From the NCBI GenBank assembly GCA_029007925.1, contig JAQXIT010000112.1, positions 1-35,554 on the forward strand: a stretch of 35,554 nt of DNA, read 5' to 3'. Below, piece after piece: positions 34,453 to 35,554 of the stretch. Source of the stretch: Bacillota bacterium (GTDB lineage: Bacteria; Bacillota; Clostridia; Oscillospirales; Oscillospiraceae). Position numbers and translations under genes: made by a program. The notes beneath the pieces were generated by a model, which did no database searches, was not told the DNA's origin, and saw only the letters and a list, made by a program, of their open reading frames with translations. Position 1 is the first letter of the stretch. The number at the start of each line of letters is the position of its first letter.

Positions 34453-34530
34453 AATTTGTTCTCGGATTCTTCCGGAAGATGTGCTATACTCCACGGGAAT
34501 ACGCAAATACCCCATAAGGGAGTGATGATT

Positions 34531-35554
34531 ATGCAACCTAAACTCTGCGCGAAATGCAAGAAGAATATCGCGGTGGTTTTTATCACCAAAATCGAAAACG
34601 GCGCTACGCTGAACGAGGGATACTGCCTTAAGTGCGCCCGGAGTCTGGGAATTCCCCAGATCGATCAGGCCGTGAAGCAGATGGGCTTCTCCGAGGAGGA
34701 TCTGGACAATCTCAGCGACGAGATGAGCAATATGTTCGGACAGATCGACTCCGGCGACGCCGACGAGGACGAGGTGGACAGCCAGACCGCCACCTTCCCG
34801 CTGCTGAATCAGCTTTTCGGCAGCGCCAATCCGCCGGCACAGCCCAGTCATCCGGCGCCCCGGAAGGAGCCGCCCTCCGGGCAGAAGGAGGAAGAGCCTC
34901 CCAGGCGGAAGACCAAAAAACACAAGTTTCTCGACAGCTACTGTATGGATCTGACCGGCCGCGCCAGGGACGGCAAGCTGGATCGGGTCATCGGCCGGGA
35001 TGTGGAAACCGAGCGGGTCATCCAGATTCTGAACCGCCGCCAGAAGAACAATCCCTGCCTCATCGGTGAGCCCGGCGTGGGCAAAACCGCCATCGCCGAA
35101 GGCCTTGCCCAGCGCATCGCCGCGGGAAACGTCCCCTACAAGCTGCGGGATAAGGAAGTGTTCCTGCTGGATCTGACGGCGCTGGTGGCGGGCACCCAGT
35201 TCCGGGGACAGTTTGAGAGCCGCATGAAGAGCCTCATCGGCGAGATCAAGGAGTGCGGGAATATCATTCTGGTCATCGACGAGGTTCATAATCTGGTAGG
35301 TGCCGGCGATGCGGAAGGCTCCATGAATGCCGCCAACATCCTGAAGCCCGCCCTGTCCAGAGGCGAGATCCAGGTCATCGGCGCCACCACCTTCACGGAA
35401 TACCGCAAATACATCGAAAAGGATGCCGCTCTGGAGCGGCGGTTCCAGCCCGTCACCGTGGCGGAGCCCACCATCGAGGAAGCCTGCCAGATCATGCAGG
35501 GCGTTGCCAAAAGCTACGCCGAGTTCCACGGCGTCCGAATCTCTCCGGAGATCG
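34531..35554 (+). CDS. ATP-dependent Clp protease ATP-binding subunit (zinc-finger N-terminus, ClpE/ClpC-like; truncated by window edge)
   Basis: Manual translation: [40 protein letters not shown]..., then [79 protein letters not shown]. Confidence 0.93.
   Translation, partial: MQPKLCAKCKKNIAVVFITKIENGATLNEGYCLKCARSLGIPQIDQAVKQMGFSEEDLDNLSDEMSNMFGQIDSGDADEDEVDSQTATFPLLNQLFGSANPPAQPSHPAPRKEPPSGQKEEEPPRRKTKKHKFLDSYCMDLTGRARDGKLDRVIGRDVETERVIQILNRRQKNNPCLIGEPGVGKTAIAEGLAQRIAAGNVPYKLRDKEVFLLDLTALVAGTQFRGQFESRMKSLIGEIKECGNIILVIDEVHNLVGAGDAEGSMNAANILKPALSRGEIQVIGATTFTEYRKYIEKDAALERRFQPVTVAEPTIEEACQIMQGVAKSYAEFHGVRISPEI

Noticed and set aside
33577-35529. 650-aa minus-strand ORF opposite truA and clp
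   Set aside because: Antisense artefact; it spans two unrelated genes and their promoter region.

Overview
This is a chromosomal housekeeping segment of a Clostridia/Oscillospiraceae-like Firmicute. I infer the taxonomy from gene content and promoter style. I saw no mobile element, CRISPR array or rRNA.

Left to right it carries:
- a truncated repeat-containing secreted protein (-)
- tRNA-Thr(CGT)
- an M3 oligoendopeptidase
- a T-box leader, SAM methyltransferase and alaS
- comEC, holA, rnmV and an ABC-F ATPase
- small membrane proteins and an Mrp ATPase
- an MBOAT/SGNH acyltransferase pair
- on the minus strand: GH3 lipoprotein, membrane protein, rplL, rplJ with L10 leader, rplA, rplK, nusG, secE, rpmG
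- ruvX (+)
- on the minus strand: a split TSUP permease, parvulin PPIase, a 6S-like RNA and a DUF1292 protein
- a class A PBP with an unusual Cys4 insert, an rRNA-type methyltransferase, ecfA1-ecfA2-ecfT-truA, and a truncated zinc-finger Clp ATPase.

The most interesting non-coding signals are:
1. Two parallel structured spacers upstream of rplK and of rplA. Both carry GUGGGAGG...CCAC elements resembling the 23S rRNA L1-binding site.
2. A strong terminator hairpin whose 3' arm contains the Shine-Dalgarno of the next gene and whose U-tract runs into its TTG start.
3. A 6S-like RNA downstream of the DUF1292 gene.

All calls come from reading the sequence. No database searches or folding programs were run.
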